Origin: Holothuria scabra
Taxonomy: Eukaryota; Echinodermata; Holothuroidea; Aspidochirotida; Holothuriidae
Length of the DNA stretch: 64,000 bases
Assembly: GCA_037179385.1 (NCBI GenBank)
Contig: CM074188.1
Location: forward strand, 22,275,318-22,339,317
Reading direction: 5' to 3'
The notes under the pieces were generated by a model. That model was not told the DNA's origin, did no database searches, and worked only from the letters and a program-made list of their open reading frames with translations. Shown here piece after piece: positions 12,498 through 24,075 of this stretch (position 1 is the stretch's first letter; every line of letters begins with the position of its first letter). The translations under genes were made by a program, and so were the position numbers.

Positions 12498-12757
12498 TGG
12501 TCACTTTGAGAAGATCGTTTTCGGAGACCAGAAGCTGTCTGAGTTCAGTACTTACCATCAAGAGAGTCAAGTTCAGGCCTTTTCGCATCCTGACTATGAA
12601 ACTGATGGGACCAGTGACGTAGCTTTAGTGCATCTGAAAAATCCTGTAAGGTACTCGCATCACGTGTCCCCTGCATGTTTGCCGTTCTCATCTCACGAGG
12701 AACGTGACTTTTCTAACTGCTGGATAGCTGGCTGGGGAAGTTTGTCTTTTGGGGGCG
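12498..12757 (+). CDS. Exon 6: trypsin domain, catalytic Asp
   Basis: Acceptor TTTTCAG, donor GTATGT at 12758, phase 2 in and phase 1 out. Contains TSDVALVHL with the triad Asp at residue 321, SPACLPF with the interchain cysteine, and NCWIAGWGS. All S1-family landmarks are present and in order. Confidence 0.96.
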
Positions 12758-12802
12758 GTATGTACTTTTCAGTTTCACATAAGTAACTTTATTTAAAGTT
12801 GC

Positions 12803-13562
12803 CCAATCAGAGTTTGTTGTTAAGTTTTTGCAAACCTTTAATTCTGCAACACATTTGTATATTGACTTAAAACTAGCAAGGAATAATCCGTGATCTCGGT
12901 CTATCTCGTGATTGGTTACAGTGCAGGGGACTTTAGTCTTGCACTGTGTGGAATTGTTGATTTTGAATTTTCAGAATTTCCATTCAACATTAGGCCACGC
13001 AAAATTAACCGCGTTTCTTCCAACCTGGAAGACCTCTTCAATGTTTTTATATTCTGGTAATCAACTTCGGTTCAGAAAAGGAAAACCAGGTGCTGGAACA
13101 AACGTACCTTAAATGATTTTTGACCTGTTTTAAGCGATCGCTCCTCGCCCTTTTGGTTAAGTTCAAGTGTAGAATCTGTTCTTGTCATCCAGTCTAGAAT
13201 GAAGCCATACATGATAGACCAATGATGTTAAACGGTCTGAAGGCCGTGAGGCTGGTCAAGTGTTGTCCTTCAATAGACGTTTTATTTTTTTTGGGGGGGG
13301 GGGAGGGGAGCAGCTTGAAGTTTGGTCTCGTCGAACGGACCTTTACCAGAGAGCCAGGGGGACTTAGTTAGAAAAAGCTGGAACGAACGGTGAATATTCT
13401 ATGTCAAACTGTTCGTCTGGTAAAAAAAGTCCACACATATGCAAGACTAGACATCCCCCACTGCACTGTACCCAATCACGACGTTAGATTGATCAATAAT
13501 CATTTTGTTAGTTATAAGTCAACATATAAACGCGACGCAGAATTGAAGTTGTGAAAAACTGT
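12803..13562. repeat. About 760-bp element with long diverged inverted ends
   Basis: Left arm about 12820-12950 (CTCGTGATTGGTTACAGTGC, TAGTCTTGCA) and right arm about 13434-13562 its reverse complement (TGCAAGACTAGACAT, CTGTACCCAATCACGA). Interior includes a GGTCTGAAGGCCG copy. Related to the tandem units at 3430-3816 and to a fragment near 56.7 kb. Confidence 0.65.
13227..13380 (+). repeat. GGTCTGAAGGCCG repeat, copy 2
   Basis: ACGGTCTGAAGGCCGTGAGG then GTCGAACGGACCTTTACCAG, with a poly-G interruption near 13291-13304. Confidence 0.65.
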
Positions 13563-14039
13563 AAAACAAACTTTAATTGCCGCTTTTAACAAACACAAAG
13601 AGGGAATAAAGCAGGCGTTGGCTCATTTTACACTGTATAGTCATTTTACAGTAATACTGGCAGCTGGTTTTCCGGTGCTCGACCTGTTACTTTACAGTTC
13701 TGAGTAAATCCAATATCAACGGTATCTGTGAAGCCAATTTTATTTCCGGACACTAACATGGTCTTCAAGTGTAGTATTCAGGGGGGAATGAGTTACATAC
13801 ATGCAGTCACTATAAGATATAGCTGTCTAACTACTGAAAACTGTAATATAAAGTTCACTACCGTGGATCCCAGCTGTCAGTACCTTCACTGTAAAATTTC
13901 ACTTCTTTTTACAATGCACTGTAGGGTTGTACTATGAGCTTCATGCGCCATGATAGAGTTTTGTTAGACAGTCGTCAGACGGTAGATGATTACCTTTACC
14001 TACCGCTTTAACATATCATTTCACTCTTATTTACGACAG

Positions 14040-14176
14040 ATTTTCCTGATGTCTTACAAGAGTCTCCTGTAAACCTCTTCAACAGTTCCACCTGTGAACC
14101 TCTCTTGTCTCCCCACTTCCTTCCGGAGTCAATGATTTGTGCTGGTTTTCTTGATGGGGGCCGTGATTCGTGTCAG
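14040..14176 (+). CDS. Exon 7: trypsin domain, S1 specificity Asp
   Basis: Acceptor TACGACAG, donor GTAATA at 14177, phase 1 in and phase 0 out. Reads DFPDVLQESPVNLFNSSTC...SMICAGFLDGG then RDSCQ. The STC and MIC cysteines form the usual 168-182 pair. Asp410 is six residues before the catalytic Ser, at the position of chymotrypsin Asp189, predicting cleavage after Arg or Lys. Confidence 0.95.
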
Positions 14177-14308
14177 GTAATAAAATATTGTGTAATGAAA
14201 AACACGTACAAATACTTAAAACCAAACACTTCTTGACCCACTTTTGAACGTGAGAATGTTTCTCAAAAAATCAAGTTCTCGCAAGTTTGAAGGAAACCCC
14301 CCAGAAAT

Positions 14309-14768
14309 GTGACGGAATCTGCTACTCTACCTTTGCTGTTTCTTCAAAAAGTACTTTTCTGGAGGAGGGGGGGGGGGGGCGGGGCTGCATTCGAATTTAA
14401 AGTAATTGTGGTGATACTTGCAGTTTTTTCACGAAACCAATCAAGTTATGGGGATATGTACGTGCGTTATGAATCTTTAGGGGCCGACATCGCGCGATAT
14501 GAAGGGCATCCGTCAAATGCCAGGTCGATAAACTGCCGGTTTCATGGCAGGCTCGGCGAAACTGATCAAAAAACCAACGATCGGTCACTTGGCGTCGCAC
14601 CGAACAGTGATCATGACCGGAGCAATGTAACCACATCGAAGACGTCGTTTGGAATGGATGAAAATCCTCCGGTAGGCGCCCTGCCTTTGTTAGACATTTC
14701 TGATTTTCAAATTTCTGCTGATCGCCCGGCGTTCGTCTGTAATGTGACTGAGGCATAAATGAAAGCAA
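14309..14768. other. GC-richer island inside an intron, origin unknown
   Basis: Between protease exons 7 and 8. Open for 149 codons on + (14309-14758) and 123 codons on - (14768-14397). Neither frame shows a family I recognise, and neither fits the splice phases. Probably a transposon fragment or another insertion. Confidence 0.4.
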
Positions 14769-15417
14769 ACCATGTTGTGTCGACCGCCCTCAAAAATATG
14801 TTTTTTTTTTCTAAATCTACCATGCTGTTAAAGGACGGTGCTATCATGTTGTAAACTTACCATTGTACAAGAAACACAAGTTACGTACAAGACAGGTGTG
14901 TCCACTTGCAGTACTGTACAAGGTTGCATACCCACAGTAATATAAACTTTCAAGAGATCAAAACTTCAGGAAGCAGCTACCATTCTTTGCTCAACTGCAT
15001 GGCGCAAAGTGCTTACGGAGAGTAATATGTAGGACCTGGTTTTCCGTGAAAAGAATTTATGGTTGATACCCGAGAGACTAGATTTAGGTTTGTCTTCAAA
15101 AGGGAAATGCATACACTCCCATTATGGATTAGTGTATCATCTGTCGTGTTTAATTATTGGCTGTTGAAAGTCAGCTTTTCTCACTAAATTACGAAATTTA
15201 GGAGAGTAGCTTGTTGGTCTAATTTAAATATGCAATGTTCCAGTCCTAAGGCATTAAACGTGGTTATGAGCCTGCAGCATTTGTTAGCAATGATCATACT
15301 TTACTGAACTATTAAGTCCCATGTACTAGGTCAAATACATTCTTCTCAATCTCGTGTCAAAACATTCAAAACAGGTTTGACCAAACCTTGTTTTATTTAT
15401 CATTTCTTCACTTACAG

Positions 15418-15577
15418 GGAGACAGCGGTGGTCCTTTAGTTTGTGAAGATGACGGCGGTAGCTGGGTGTTGGTTGGTGCCACATCTTGGGGCTTTGGTTG
15501 CGCTGAACCTCTTCAACCGGGTGTTTATGCCAAGATCTCTTATTTTAGAGACTTTATCGAGGAAACGATGAACAGAG
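15418..15577 (+). CDS. Exon 8: trypsin domain, catalytic Ser
   Basis: Acceptor CTTACAG, phase 0 in. GDSGGPLVC gives the catalytic Ser416. [19 protein letters not shown] keeps the Gly216/Gly226-type open S1 pocket and the 191-220 disulfide. [10 protein letters not shown] is the C-terminal helix. The donor is GAG|GTGCAG at 15578, weaker than its neighbours, but it gives the phase 1 needed for the next LDLa exon. If it is skipped, the frame reads on to a stop near 15654 and would yield a short isoform ending after the protease domain. Confidence 0.93.
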
Positions 15578-16060
15578 GTGCAGCACATACTGATTCATTG
15601 TTCTTACTAATAACTAGACGAAATATCAATTTTATGGGCTTAAAGGAATCATAAATAGGGTATCGATCAGGAGTGTATGGGAATACTTCTAATTATGGGA
15701 ACATGTTTATCCCAAGTTTAAAAGATTCCTTTCTCTCAAGTTTGACAGAAGAGAGGTACTCCACCTTGTGTTTGTCTGAACAGGTTACAGCGGAGGACGG
15801 GGCTCTCTCCAATTCAAAACTTGTGAAGCATGATCTCAGATCAAGGTTATACTTTGGTCACATGTTTTGTGAAATACAAAAAGGGTTTATGACAAAATCA
15901 TAACCAAAGAAAAAAAAACCTGAAACGGTTCATTACAATGGTACAATAATAGCAAGGCTAAATTAAGTGAGATTCGTTACTGTTGTTAACTTTGACACTA
16001 CCTAGTTGTGTCTCGCGCCATGCGGTGTCAGTCACTAACTGTGTGTTGTGTTTTTGACAG

Positions 16061-16159
16061 ATTACTATCGATGTGAGGACGGTACACTCATCAGTGATAC
16101 AAACGCCGTATGTGACTATGCCTTAGACTGTCCTGATGGAGGTGACGAACAAGACTGCC
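16061..16159 (+). CDS. Exon 9: LDLa module 2
   Basis: Acceptor TTTGACAG, donor GTGAGT at 16160, phase 1/1, exactly 99 nt like exon 1. Reads YYRCEDGTLISDT...VCDYALDCPDGGDEQDC. Cys2, 4, 5 and 6 and the acidic calcium cluster are kept. Cys1 and Cys3 are missing, as in the other two copies. Confidence 0.93.
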
Positions 16160-16510
16160 GTGAGTTATTTATTTAATTCGTCTTTTGCTTTACGTTGAGC
16201 TTCTAACACATTTCCACTTACAAGAGCATGAAGTCGTGTAGGCTATGGGACAGATTGACATGATCATGGAGGGGATTGCTTGCAAAGTACAATATTTATA
16301 CAAGGTGGATGTTCTCCAGTTCGAAAATCTAATATAAGGTGAGACTGAAAAGGATGAGAAGAGTAAATTTTCCAATCAAAAAAGAAAAAGACAAGGTCAC
16401 TGTAGGAGAACCGTGTGAAAACTTTGCCATCATTGCAAGTCGCGTCGATGTATTATTCAGCAAGTATATATTTATATAGCTTTAATACTGATCAAGTATC
16501 TAAATCATAC

Positions 16511-16608
16511 ACACTCTAAAAATTTAAAAGTTGTGTCCAATTTACACATGTTGTGTAACTTTATTATACAAACGTGTGTAAATTCTTCTCAACTTTTTTA
16601 GGGTAGAA
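16511..16608. repeat. About 98-bp foldback MITE
   Basis: Left end ACTCTAAAAATTTAAAAGTT and right end CTCAACTTTTTTAGGGT are near reverse complements; the inner arms share AATTTACACA. Confidence 0.6.
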
Positions 16609-16817
16609 TCTTCGCATACAATTCAGATATGCCTACCTGGCCTATCACCCCAGTTTTCAAGTATGTATTGCCACATCCATTAAAACCAATTATTGTATCC
16701 ACTGACCCCGTATTGCACCCTATACATCATTCAGGTAAAGTTATTGTATGCAATTACAACTTTGACGATCTGGGTCGGTAGCTGTTAAAATGTCAGCTGG
16801 AGGATATGCTAACCCGT

Positions 16818-17116
16818 TTAAAGATATTTATTCATCAGCCCAGACAATTCCCAATTTTCCGGATGTACTGACTTCTAGTCCCTCCCACAACTGTCTAAAA
16901 GTCATCCTCGTCCACTGTGACATAATCACATTTTAGTGTTTCAAGGTGCATATTACAAGTCCAAAATATCACCTGAAGGCTCTCTGTATGGTACATGTTG
17001 TGTAATATATATAGTACTCTGCATTTTTTTTTTAATATGATCGAGCTGTGCCAATTGGGAATTTTTGTAGCCAACTGACAAAATTGCAGTTTCTGGTGTA
17101 GTATGACTGTCTTTAA
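16818..17116 (+). repeat. TTAA-flanked MITE, family 1, copy c
   Basis: Diverged copy with CTCCCACAACTGTC and an altered 3' half; ends CTTTAA. Its end is about 25 bp before exon 10 (17142), so it abuts the branch-point/pyrimidine region of that intron. Confidence 0.6.
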
Positions 17117-17141
17117 TCTCTTCATCCCTTTCCTATTTTAG

Positions 17142-17444
17142 CTCCTCTTCGGGACGGTGAGAGAGTGTTCATTGAATCTTCAAGTAACCTTCATGGCAAT
17201 GAATACTATCAAGAATGGATCATTCATGCAGAGCGTGGATTGCTCTTCCACGTATCTTTCAATTTTCTCGAAATCGGATATGATGAATTATATATAGAGG
17301 GCAGTTCATCTGGTGACGCTGTTTTCACTGGTTTTGATCGTCCGGATGATAGAGCTTTCCAAGGGACGGAGTTGAGGATAAGTTTTTACCGAGAGGGTTA
17401 CCAGGACTCCGCTTTTTCTTTGACAGTTTTAGCAACCAGTGAAG
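17142..17444 (+). CDS. Exon 10: CUB domain 2, cysteine-free
   Basis: Acceptor CCTATTTTAG, donor GTATAT at 17445, phase 1/1. About 100 residues with NEYYQEWIIHAE, VSFNFLEIGYDELYIEG and DSAFSLTVLA matching CUB strands. No cysteine. The SPxYP start seen in CUB1 and CUB3 is degenerate here. A TTAA-flanked repeat ends only about 25 bp upstream of this exon. Confidence 0.87.
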
Positions 17445-17731
17445 GTATATACTTCAAGTACTGCGTCCTATGTTTTTCCATAATTAGGCCAATATGATCA
17501 GACACTATGAAAAAATTTATTACATTGGACGTTAATTGCAAAATGTTTTGAATTTCTATCTCAGAGACGACCTAAAAGTAAGCTCATTGGTGTTAATCAG
17601 GCCTTCGGAAAGGCAGTTGTTTTACAACGCTAAGAGACCACGAATGTGAGAGAATCCTGTACTTGTTAATTACAACTTCACATCGGGAGGCAACCAACTT
17701 TACAATTTAGTGTAAAGTGTGTATTTTGTAA

Positions 17732-18178
17732 GACCAGTTAAGCTGGCAAAACCGTAGAATATTCTTTCAATGAGCAACCAATCTTAGTTTGACCCGGCCA
17801 GAAATCGGAATCCATGCACCCTTCCCGGTACCGGTGCTATACCCCATTGCTTCCAATGATACCGTATTCATCCTATTAGCCACAGCACATAGCACAGGAT
17901 TTTGTAGCTTAGTGCAGGGAGGAATCACACCTCCCTGCTTAGTGGATAACCCAAAATACATGACCAGTAGAGCTGGCAAAACCGTAGAATATTCTTTCAA
18001 TGAGCAACCAATCTTAATTTGAACCGGCCAGAAATCGAAATCCATGCACCCTCCCCGGTACCGGTGCTATACCCCATTGCTTCCAATGATACCGTATTCA
18101 TCCTGTTATTCACAGCACATAGCACAGGTTTTTGTAGCTTAGTGCAGGAAGGAATCACACCTCCCTGCTTAGTGGGTA
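17732..18178 (+). repeat. Tandem duplication, 230-bp unit, two copies
   Basis: Copies start AGCTGGCAAAACCGTAGAAT at 17741 and 17971. Only scattered mismatches, so a young duplication. Each unit contains the near-palindrome CCGGTACCGG and a GGAGGAATCACACCTCC-type hairpin. Confidence 0.9.
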
Positions 18179-18639
18179 AAGCTTTACAGGAAAATTGAAG
18201 AAGGAGATCACCTGCAATATATGTCTGTCTCCTTCAAAATGAGGATGCATATAGTAGCCCTAAAAATGACACATACTCAAGCCTGACGGCATAATAGCGT
18301 TGGGTGGGGTAAAGCACAGGTGTAAAATTTGGTGTGGAGAATTTCAAAGATGAAAAATTCCGAAAAATTGCACAACACAGCCACCCAAATCACTTTTCGA
18401 GTCTTCAAATATTCAACCATTTCCCAAAGGTGAAGGGGACTTCACTGTGAGATCCCCCCCCCCCCCCCGGCTGAGCGGTTCAAAACAAAGTCCCATATGA
18501 AATCGCATTCCTACTCGTAATGCACAAAACCTCGCCTTACCAAATTGCCTTACCAAATTGTCAAATGTAGTTTTCATGGTTTTAGCTTTTAGCCAAGTAA
18601 GAAACTTTGCAACAGAGGCATGGATGTTTTTGCGATAAC

Positions 18640-18948
18640 CTGAAGGCCTGAATTCTCCCACCCCAAACAGTTCCAATTCTCCTAACCTTCTTTCTTACGC
18701 CCCTCACACAATTGTTTGAAATTCATCCTCATCCAGACAGTCTCAGTCAGTAAAGTTTAGGGTGGGTATAGAAAAGCTCAATGTGTATAGTCAAAGCACT
18801 TTTAGTACAATTCATGCTGTGTAATATACAAGCTTTGGTACTCTGCATTGCTTGAATTAGCTGTCAATCAAAGAGCTGCGCCAATTTTAGAATTCTCTTA
18901 ACCCCCACAAGACAAGTGTAGTTTGGGGTGCGAGAACTGGCCCTTTAA
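18640..18948 (+). repeat. TTAA-flanked MITE, family 1, copy d
   Basis: Contains CACCCCAAACAGTTCCAATT at the left and GTTTGGGGTGCGAGA...CCCTTTAA at the right. Lies in the intron before LDLa module 3. Confidence 0.75.
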
Positions 18949-19144
18949 GGGATTAGACTAGCTGGTAGAAACAGGGCAGTAATTAACGGAGGAGTTATGA
19001 GTTTCTTGATGTCAATAATCACTTTGTATCTGAAATATACTCTTCAATGTGGTATCATCCAAATATTGATTTGAAATGGAGGCAAAGTGACTTTTCAAAA
19101 ATGATGGACACTGATACTTTTTCGCACACATTCTTCCTTCTCAG

Positions 19145-19252
19145 AGCTACAGATTTGTGAGGGAGGAGTGATATTTACTGAAGAGATGCGATGTGACTAC
19201 GTTGTCGATTGTCAGAATGAAGAAAGTCTTACATTTGATGAGGAAGACTGTC
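19145..19252 (+). CDS. Exon 11: LDLa module 3
   Basis: Acceptor CTTCTCAG, donor GTGAGT at 19253, phase 1/1. Reads LQICEGGVIFTEEMRCDYVVDC...FDEEDC. The same four-cysteine pattern as exons 1 and 9, with a three-residue longer acidic loop. Confidence 0.91.
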
Positions 19253-20659
19253 GTGAGTATTAATATACACGCAAGGTTCGCAGTGTATTTTGAAAAACCG
19301 AGCTGTACATCATCAGTGGAAGATAAAACACGTATTGTCATGCAAGCACTTTATTTATAATTATCTTGAAATTGCCGTGAAATTGGCAGTGGACAAGTTG
19401 ATGTCAAATATTTCGAGAAATGCTTAGGAAGAACTGAACTAAAGCTTAGTGATGATACCAGGTATAGAGCAAACCTATATGGCCTCACATGGGTAAACCC
19501 TTATGGGCCCATTTAATTTTGTACCCAAGGTTAATGAGGACCATTTATAGGTATAGCGTACATGCAACACGTATTTTATAGGGCTGGACCATATTTCCCT
19601 ACCATTAGTCATTTGCAAGGGCCCCAAAACCATCCCAGATAGGTCATGTGGACTAGTCCATATGGTCCTTTATTAATCCAGAGCGCAAAATCATATGGAC
19701 CCTTTTGGGCAAAAAATGGGACCCAAAAGGGTGCCATAACGGTTACCTGGGATGGGGCTTGATGGTATAGAAATAGTGGTGGAGTTATGTCGTTATTAAT
19801 AGAGTGGTAAAATACACCTTGTGACATTGCGTAACTACCGTTTATCCTTTTATGTGGGGAAAAGGGCATGCAAGTACCCAAAATTTTTAATTTCTTTTAA
19901 AGTGCAAATATCACTCTTTTACGGATATAACAAAATACGAAGCGCGCCGAAAGTTTTGTCTTTTCCAAATAAATATATATTTGAAAATGACGAGCTTGCG
20001 TTGGAGAAAATATCGGATTCTTGGTTTCGTATGTGGAAATTAGAAAAGTTTGGGGATGATTGAAGTATCTGCACTTCCTACTAGCAAATTCGTTATTGCA
20101 CGGCGACTGAAAATCTTTATTGGAACATATCACACGATCAAGTGCAATTTTGATGGGAATTGCGGCTATTTGCTTGATTTTGAATGCTTTACACTGAATA
20201 CGCAGTTTTGCCATTTTTATGTGATCATGCAAACCTCCTAAACGTTTGCTTCGTCACCATGGCGTTTCTATATAGATGTCTACATTTACATATATTTATG
20301 TCGTTGTGAATCCTTACATTGAAGTTCAAAATTAGTGCAAAATTTTATTATAGCATATATTTATTAAGCTGTTCAGTTTCTATAACAAGCTAAGGCTACG
20401 TTACATTTCAAAAAATAAGACATTAAAAGAGTTACGAAGTTTGCCCATATTATGATAGTTTGGGTTATAAAGTAATTATGATCAGCTAAAAGCCAGTAAG
20501 TATTTCTTTGCGACACTCTCACTAATTGAAAATTAAGAATTAAGTCTATCCCTTACTTCTGAAATGTTTTCAAAACTATATGTTTTAAAAAAGTAATATT
20601 TCTAATTATTTCAATGACAAATTGTTTCAATTTGATATCATTTTTACATGACTTTGCAG

Positions 20660-20998
20660 CCCTACTTACAAGCGATGATAATATTGAAATACAGTCTCCT
20701 TCATATCCGTCTTTCTACCCAAACAACGCCAACATAAACTGGCTGTTTACTGCTGAAGAAGATCATCATTTCGAGATCCACTTCCACGAATTTGAACTGG
20801 AGTACAACTATGACTATGTGTACATATCCAACGGAAGTAATGTAGGGAACGTCTGGGAAGCAGTTTATTCGCTGACGGGATCACAGTCAGGCACGGTTGT
20901 ACATATAGAGAGCAATGTAATGTGGATTCAGTTTTATACCGACGGCAGTGTAACCGAACTCGGTTTCAACGCAGAAATTAGAGTAGTCAGAAATACTC
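20660..20998 (+). CDS. Exon 12: CUB domain 3, cysteine-free
   Basis: Acceptor ACTTTGCAG, donor GTAAGT at 20999, phase 1/1, 339 nt. Contains IQSPSYPSFYPNNANINW, FHEFELEYNYDYVYISNG, MWIQFYTDGSV and LGFNAEIRVV. This is a clear calcium-binding-type CUB but with no cysteine in 112 residues. It is closer to CUB1 than to CUB4 or CUB5. Confidence 0.94.
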
Positions 20999-22277
20999 GT
21001 AAGTCATGGTTTGATCTATTTATGTCGATTTCAAACTAATTACATTTGCAATGGTGATACGACTATATGAATCCCGTGAGATACTTTAAGCGAGTTCGGT
21101 CATTCGTTTTGGAGTCTATGTACATGCGCACATCCTTCAAATAGTCGGGGTAAACAAACCAACCCCGGACCTTCAAGACGTGTTCCATAATTGTTTACAT
21201 GAAAATTCGGTAAAATCATATTTTCTTAATCCATTCATAACATGAGGTAGAATCGTATGTGTGGTTTAATACATGTTTTAATTTCCTTTTAGGTATAAAA
21301 ATTTGCATTTTAATCTGCCGTATTTTGAGGTCGAGACCCCTATTTTCGTCCGGTTTGGCTACACACGAAAACAAGGAAACATCGTGTACTAGATGTTCAA
21401 CTTGGTTTGTGCATCCCACACTGTGCTCCACAAGTCATGATCCAACGAATTACAATAACCGAACTCGCTTATATTCTCTTTCAGCAGTTCAGAGGTATCA
21501 CTAGGGTATACATCGCCGCCCCTAGAAAAAGTAGGAAAAGATGAAAGAAAGTGTTGGGCAAAAGTTTTAGTAAATCATATAAGAGCGAATTTTTCCCAAA
21601 ACAAGGGCTTCGGGGCTAAATTTAGGCTTCTTTAATGAAGGAGTAGTCAGGAATTTGCTATGGAGGCTCTACAGACAAACTCAAAGCCGGCAACAAGATT
21701 TTTTTCGCCAGGATACCTTACAGATCACAAAGAATGGCACTTCTCGGTCTTGTTAGTTACATCTAATCATTCGCTGTTTTGTGATCGCGTGCTCTGCAAA
21801 TTTCCAAACGCAATTTGTAAAAAATGTTGATATTCCTTTTTTAAATAAATCCTCAAGTTTCTATTTTTCCAAGGAATAAGTGCCTCCACACCGGTAGGGA
21901 CTCATGTAAGCCTTAGAATAAACGCAAGAATGATGATGTCGCTGAATAAAAACTCTTCTGAACCAAATTTCCTCTTTGGTCAATGGAAGCTGGCTAGCCT
22001 TTTCGGGGATGAGCAAAGCTTGGGTGGGGTTGTTTTGTTTTTTGCTCATGATGCTGTGCATGGGAATGCCTCAGTGGCATGGCATGCATGCACTCCTCCA
22101 AAAGTGAATAAATATTGTCATGGTGTAGGATGGAGAACGTTATCTCTTCTCTTTGTAGGATAATCAATTAAAACTTGTCAAGATTAAAAACGCAAAGGCT
22201 CCATCGAACTGCTTGCGAAACGTTATTGCTTTAAATGTGGTAACGTAACATTTGATTTCTTTTTTCTCATCGCTTAG

Positions 22278-22433
22278 AGGAAATTCCATGCATCCAATAC
22301 ATCGATGATAAGTCAGAAGGGGAACTGATCCGTACATCACCAACTGGTCGAAGAGACTGCAAAGCTGTTCTTGTAACCTCTAAAAGGGAAAGATTCAAGG
22401 TCACTTTTGATGTTGATATCGACTGTTCAGCAG
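22278..22433 (+). CDS. Exon 13: first half of CUB domain 4
   Basis: Acceptor TCGCTTAG, donor GTAATT at 22434, phase 1/1. Reads QEIPCIQYIDDKSEGEL then RRDCKAVLV then FDVDIDC. Alone it is unconvincing, but joined to exon 14 it makes a divergent CUB-sized unit with four cysteines. It lacks the SPxYP motif. Confidence 0.8.
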
Positions 22434-22884
22434 GTAATTCAAGTAACACAATGAAACTAAACCTAACGCAACCTATAAAGGACGGTTAATTTCTCCTCGA
22501 GTGCAGTTTAGATATTCTTTTTCTCCACCAAGAGATCTTCAAGCTCCTCCTCAAAGTAAAAGAAAAAAACGTCTGTATGGAGTGCTTGCACGTGACTCAA
22601 AATTGGTAAGCAACGCCCACTGCTGGGCAAAAATCAACAATCACTTGTGGGCCGCCAGCTGTGTATCAACTGGCTAGCTGTTTATCAACTAGCTAGTCTA
22701 GTCAGCTAGTTATCGTACTAAGAGAGTATGTGCCAGTCAAAAGGGCGGGATCTGTGGCGTCAGCAAAAGCATTCTATTGCGTATTTGCGAACAGTACTAC
22801 CGTAGCGCAATATGCCCCAGACGAAATTTTACAATATTACCTCTGTCTAAAGTAGCACTTGTAAGTTACATTTCAGAATTTTCT

Positions 22885-22998
22885 TTGAGATAGTCTTAGA
22901 CATTTATTCAGTGGACGTATAGCATTTTTGGGAAGCGATTAAAGTTTGGTTTCAATGAACGGCCCTTTGCCGGAGAGTTGGAAGGACTTTTGAAAAAG
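22885..22998 (+). repeat. GGTCTGAAGGCCG repeat, copy 3, partial
   Basis: Keeps AGTGGACGTA, AAGTTTGGTTTC and GAACGGCCCTTTGCCGGAGA from the right half of the family. Confidence 0.55.
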
Positions 22999-23814
22999 TT
23001 ATTTAGGAGAGTCAATTATTGGTTTACATCAACTGAATTTGCAATGTTTAAGTCCCGAATTGACATGACAGTAACTGACGTGGAAGTGAAATAAGAAGAA
23101 ATATGTGGGCAGGATCTGGCTCTTGTTTCAAAATAAGTTCCGGATAAAGCCCTATAGGCTATGGAAGTCACCTTTTGTTAACAAAGATATCGGGGAAGTT
23201 TTGTAATTATGCTTGGAGGACTGTGAAAACATCTTTTAAGGACAAGAGCAGTCCTCCCGATATTATTTTAAAGCAACAGTCAAATCTCACAAGTTTCTTC
23301 CTAATTCTCTTCAATTTTAATAATATTGTAGGACTTAGATATTATTTCAAGGAAAAGCGAGCAGTTAATCCTTGCATATTTTCCATTTGAGGAGAAAAAT
23401 ATGGTCACATGACTCTCAAGACCCAATCACGAACAAGACAGTCTACTTTACTATTCCAAGTTAGGGTGACGGCATTTCTTCTTTTACTTTCATCAACTCG
23501 TTTAGAATAGAGTTTGAGAATTTTGTAAAGTTGACAATCAGAAACATATTTAGAGGAGACTGCATGGGTACCTGTGTACCAGGGGCTTTGATTCTGGGAG
23601 GGGCATGGGGGAAATTTCCCGCTAATGAAACTATTGGGGGATATCGTTTTGTCCACCCAAATCCTCAATCTCCAAATCGTTCAAGCCTCTGGGTAATCGA
23701 TAAAACGTCAATTTGAGCCTTTTAAATTGTAATTAAAAAAAGGATTATGGTTACTCTACTATCATTCTGAATAGTGGATTCAGGTCGTTATACCCAATAA
23801 AACTTAGGGGTCGT

Positions 23815-24075
23815 TATTTCGAAACGAAAATGTTCAGGCGAAACAGGAGATTATTAATTGGGAATAAATTGGAATAAACTTGATTCAGAATAGCAATCCT
23901 TTGGAATAAAAACATCTCTTCATTTCGGAACAACAACCCTTCGAAAGACCACGTTTGTTCGCCATCGCAATAACGGTCCTAAATTTTTATTCGGAATGAT
24001 GACCTTTCGGAATCACGATACAAATATTATATTCGGAACAATGACCCTTCGGAATAATGATCAAACCCAATAATA
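23815..24075 (+). repeat. Short-motif repeat: TTCGGAA(T/C)AA units
   Basis: At least six irregular units built on CGGAA(T/C)AA(C/T)(G/A)ACC(C/T)TTCGGAA. Noncoding in all frames. Confidence 0.6.

Noticed and set aside
19897..20241. Overlapping 111-codon minus and 80/63-codon plus frames
   Set aside because: Sits in the intron before CUB3; no family features on either strand and no compatible splice phase.
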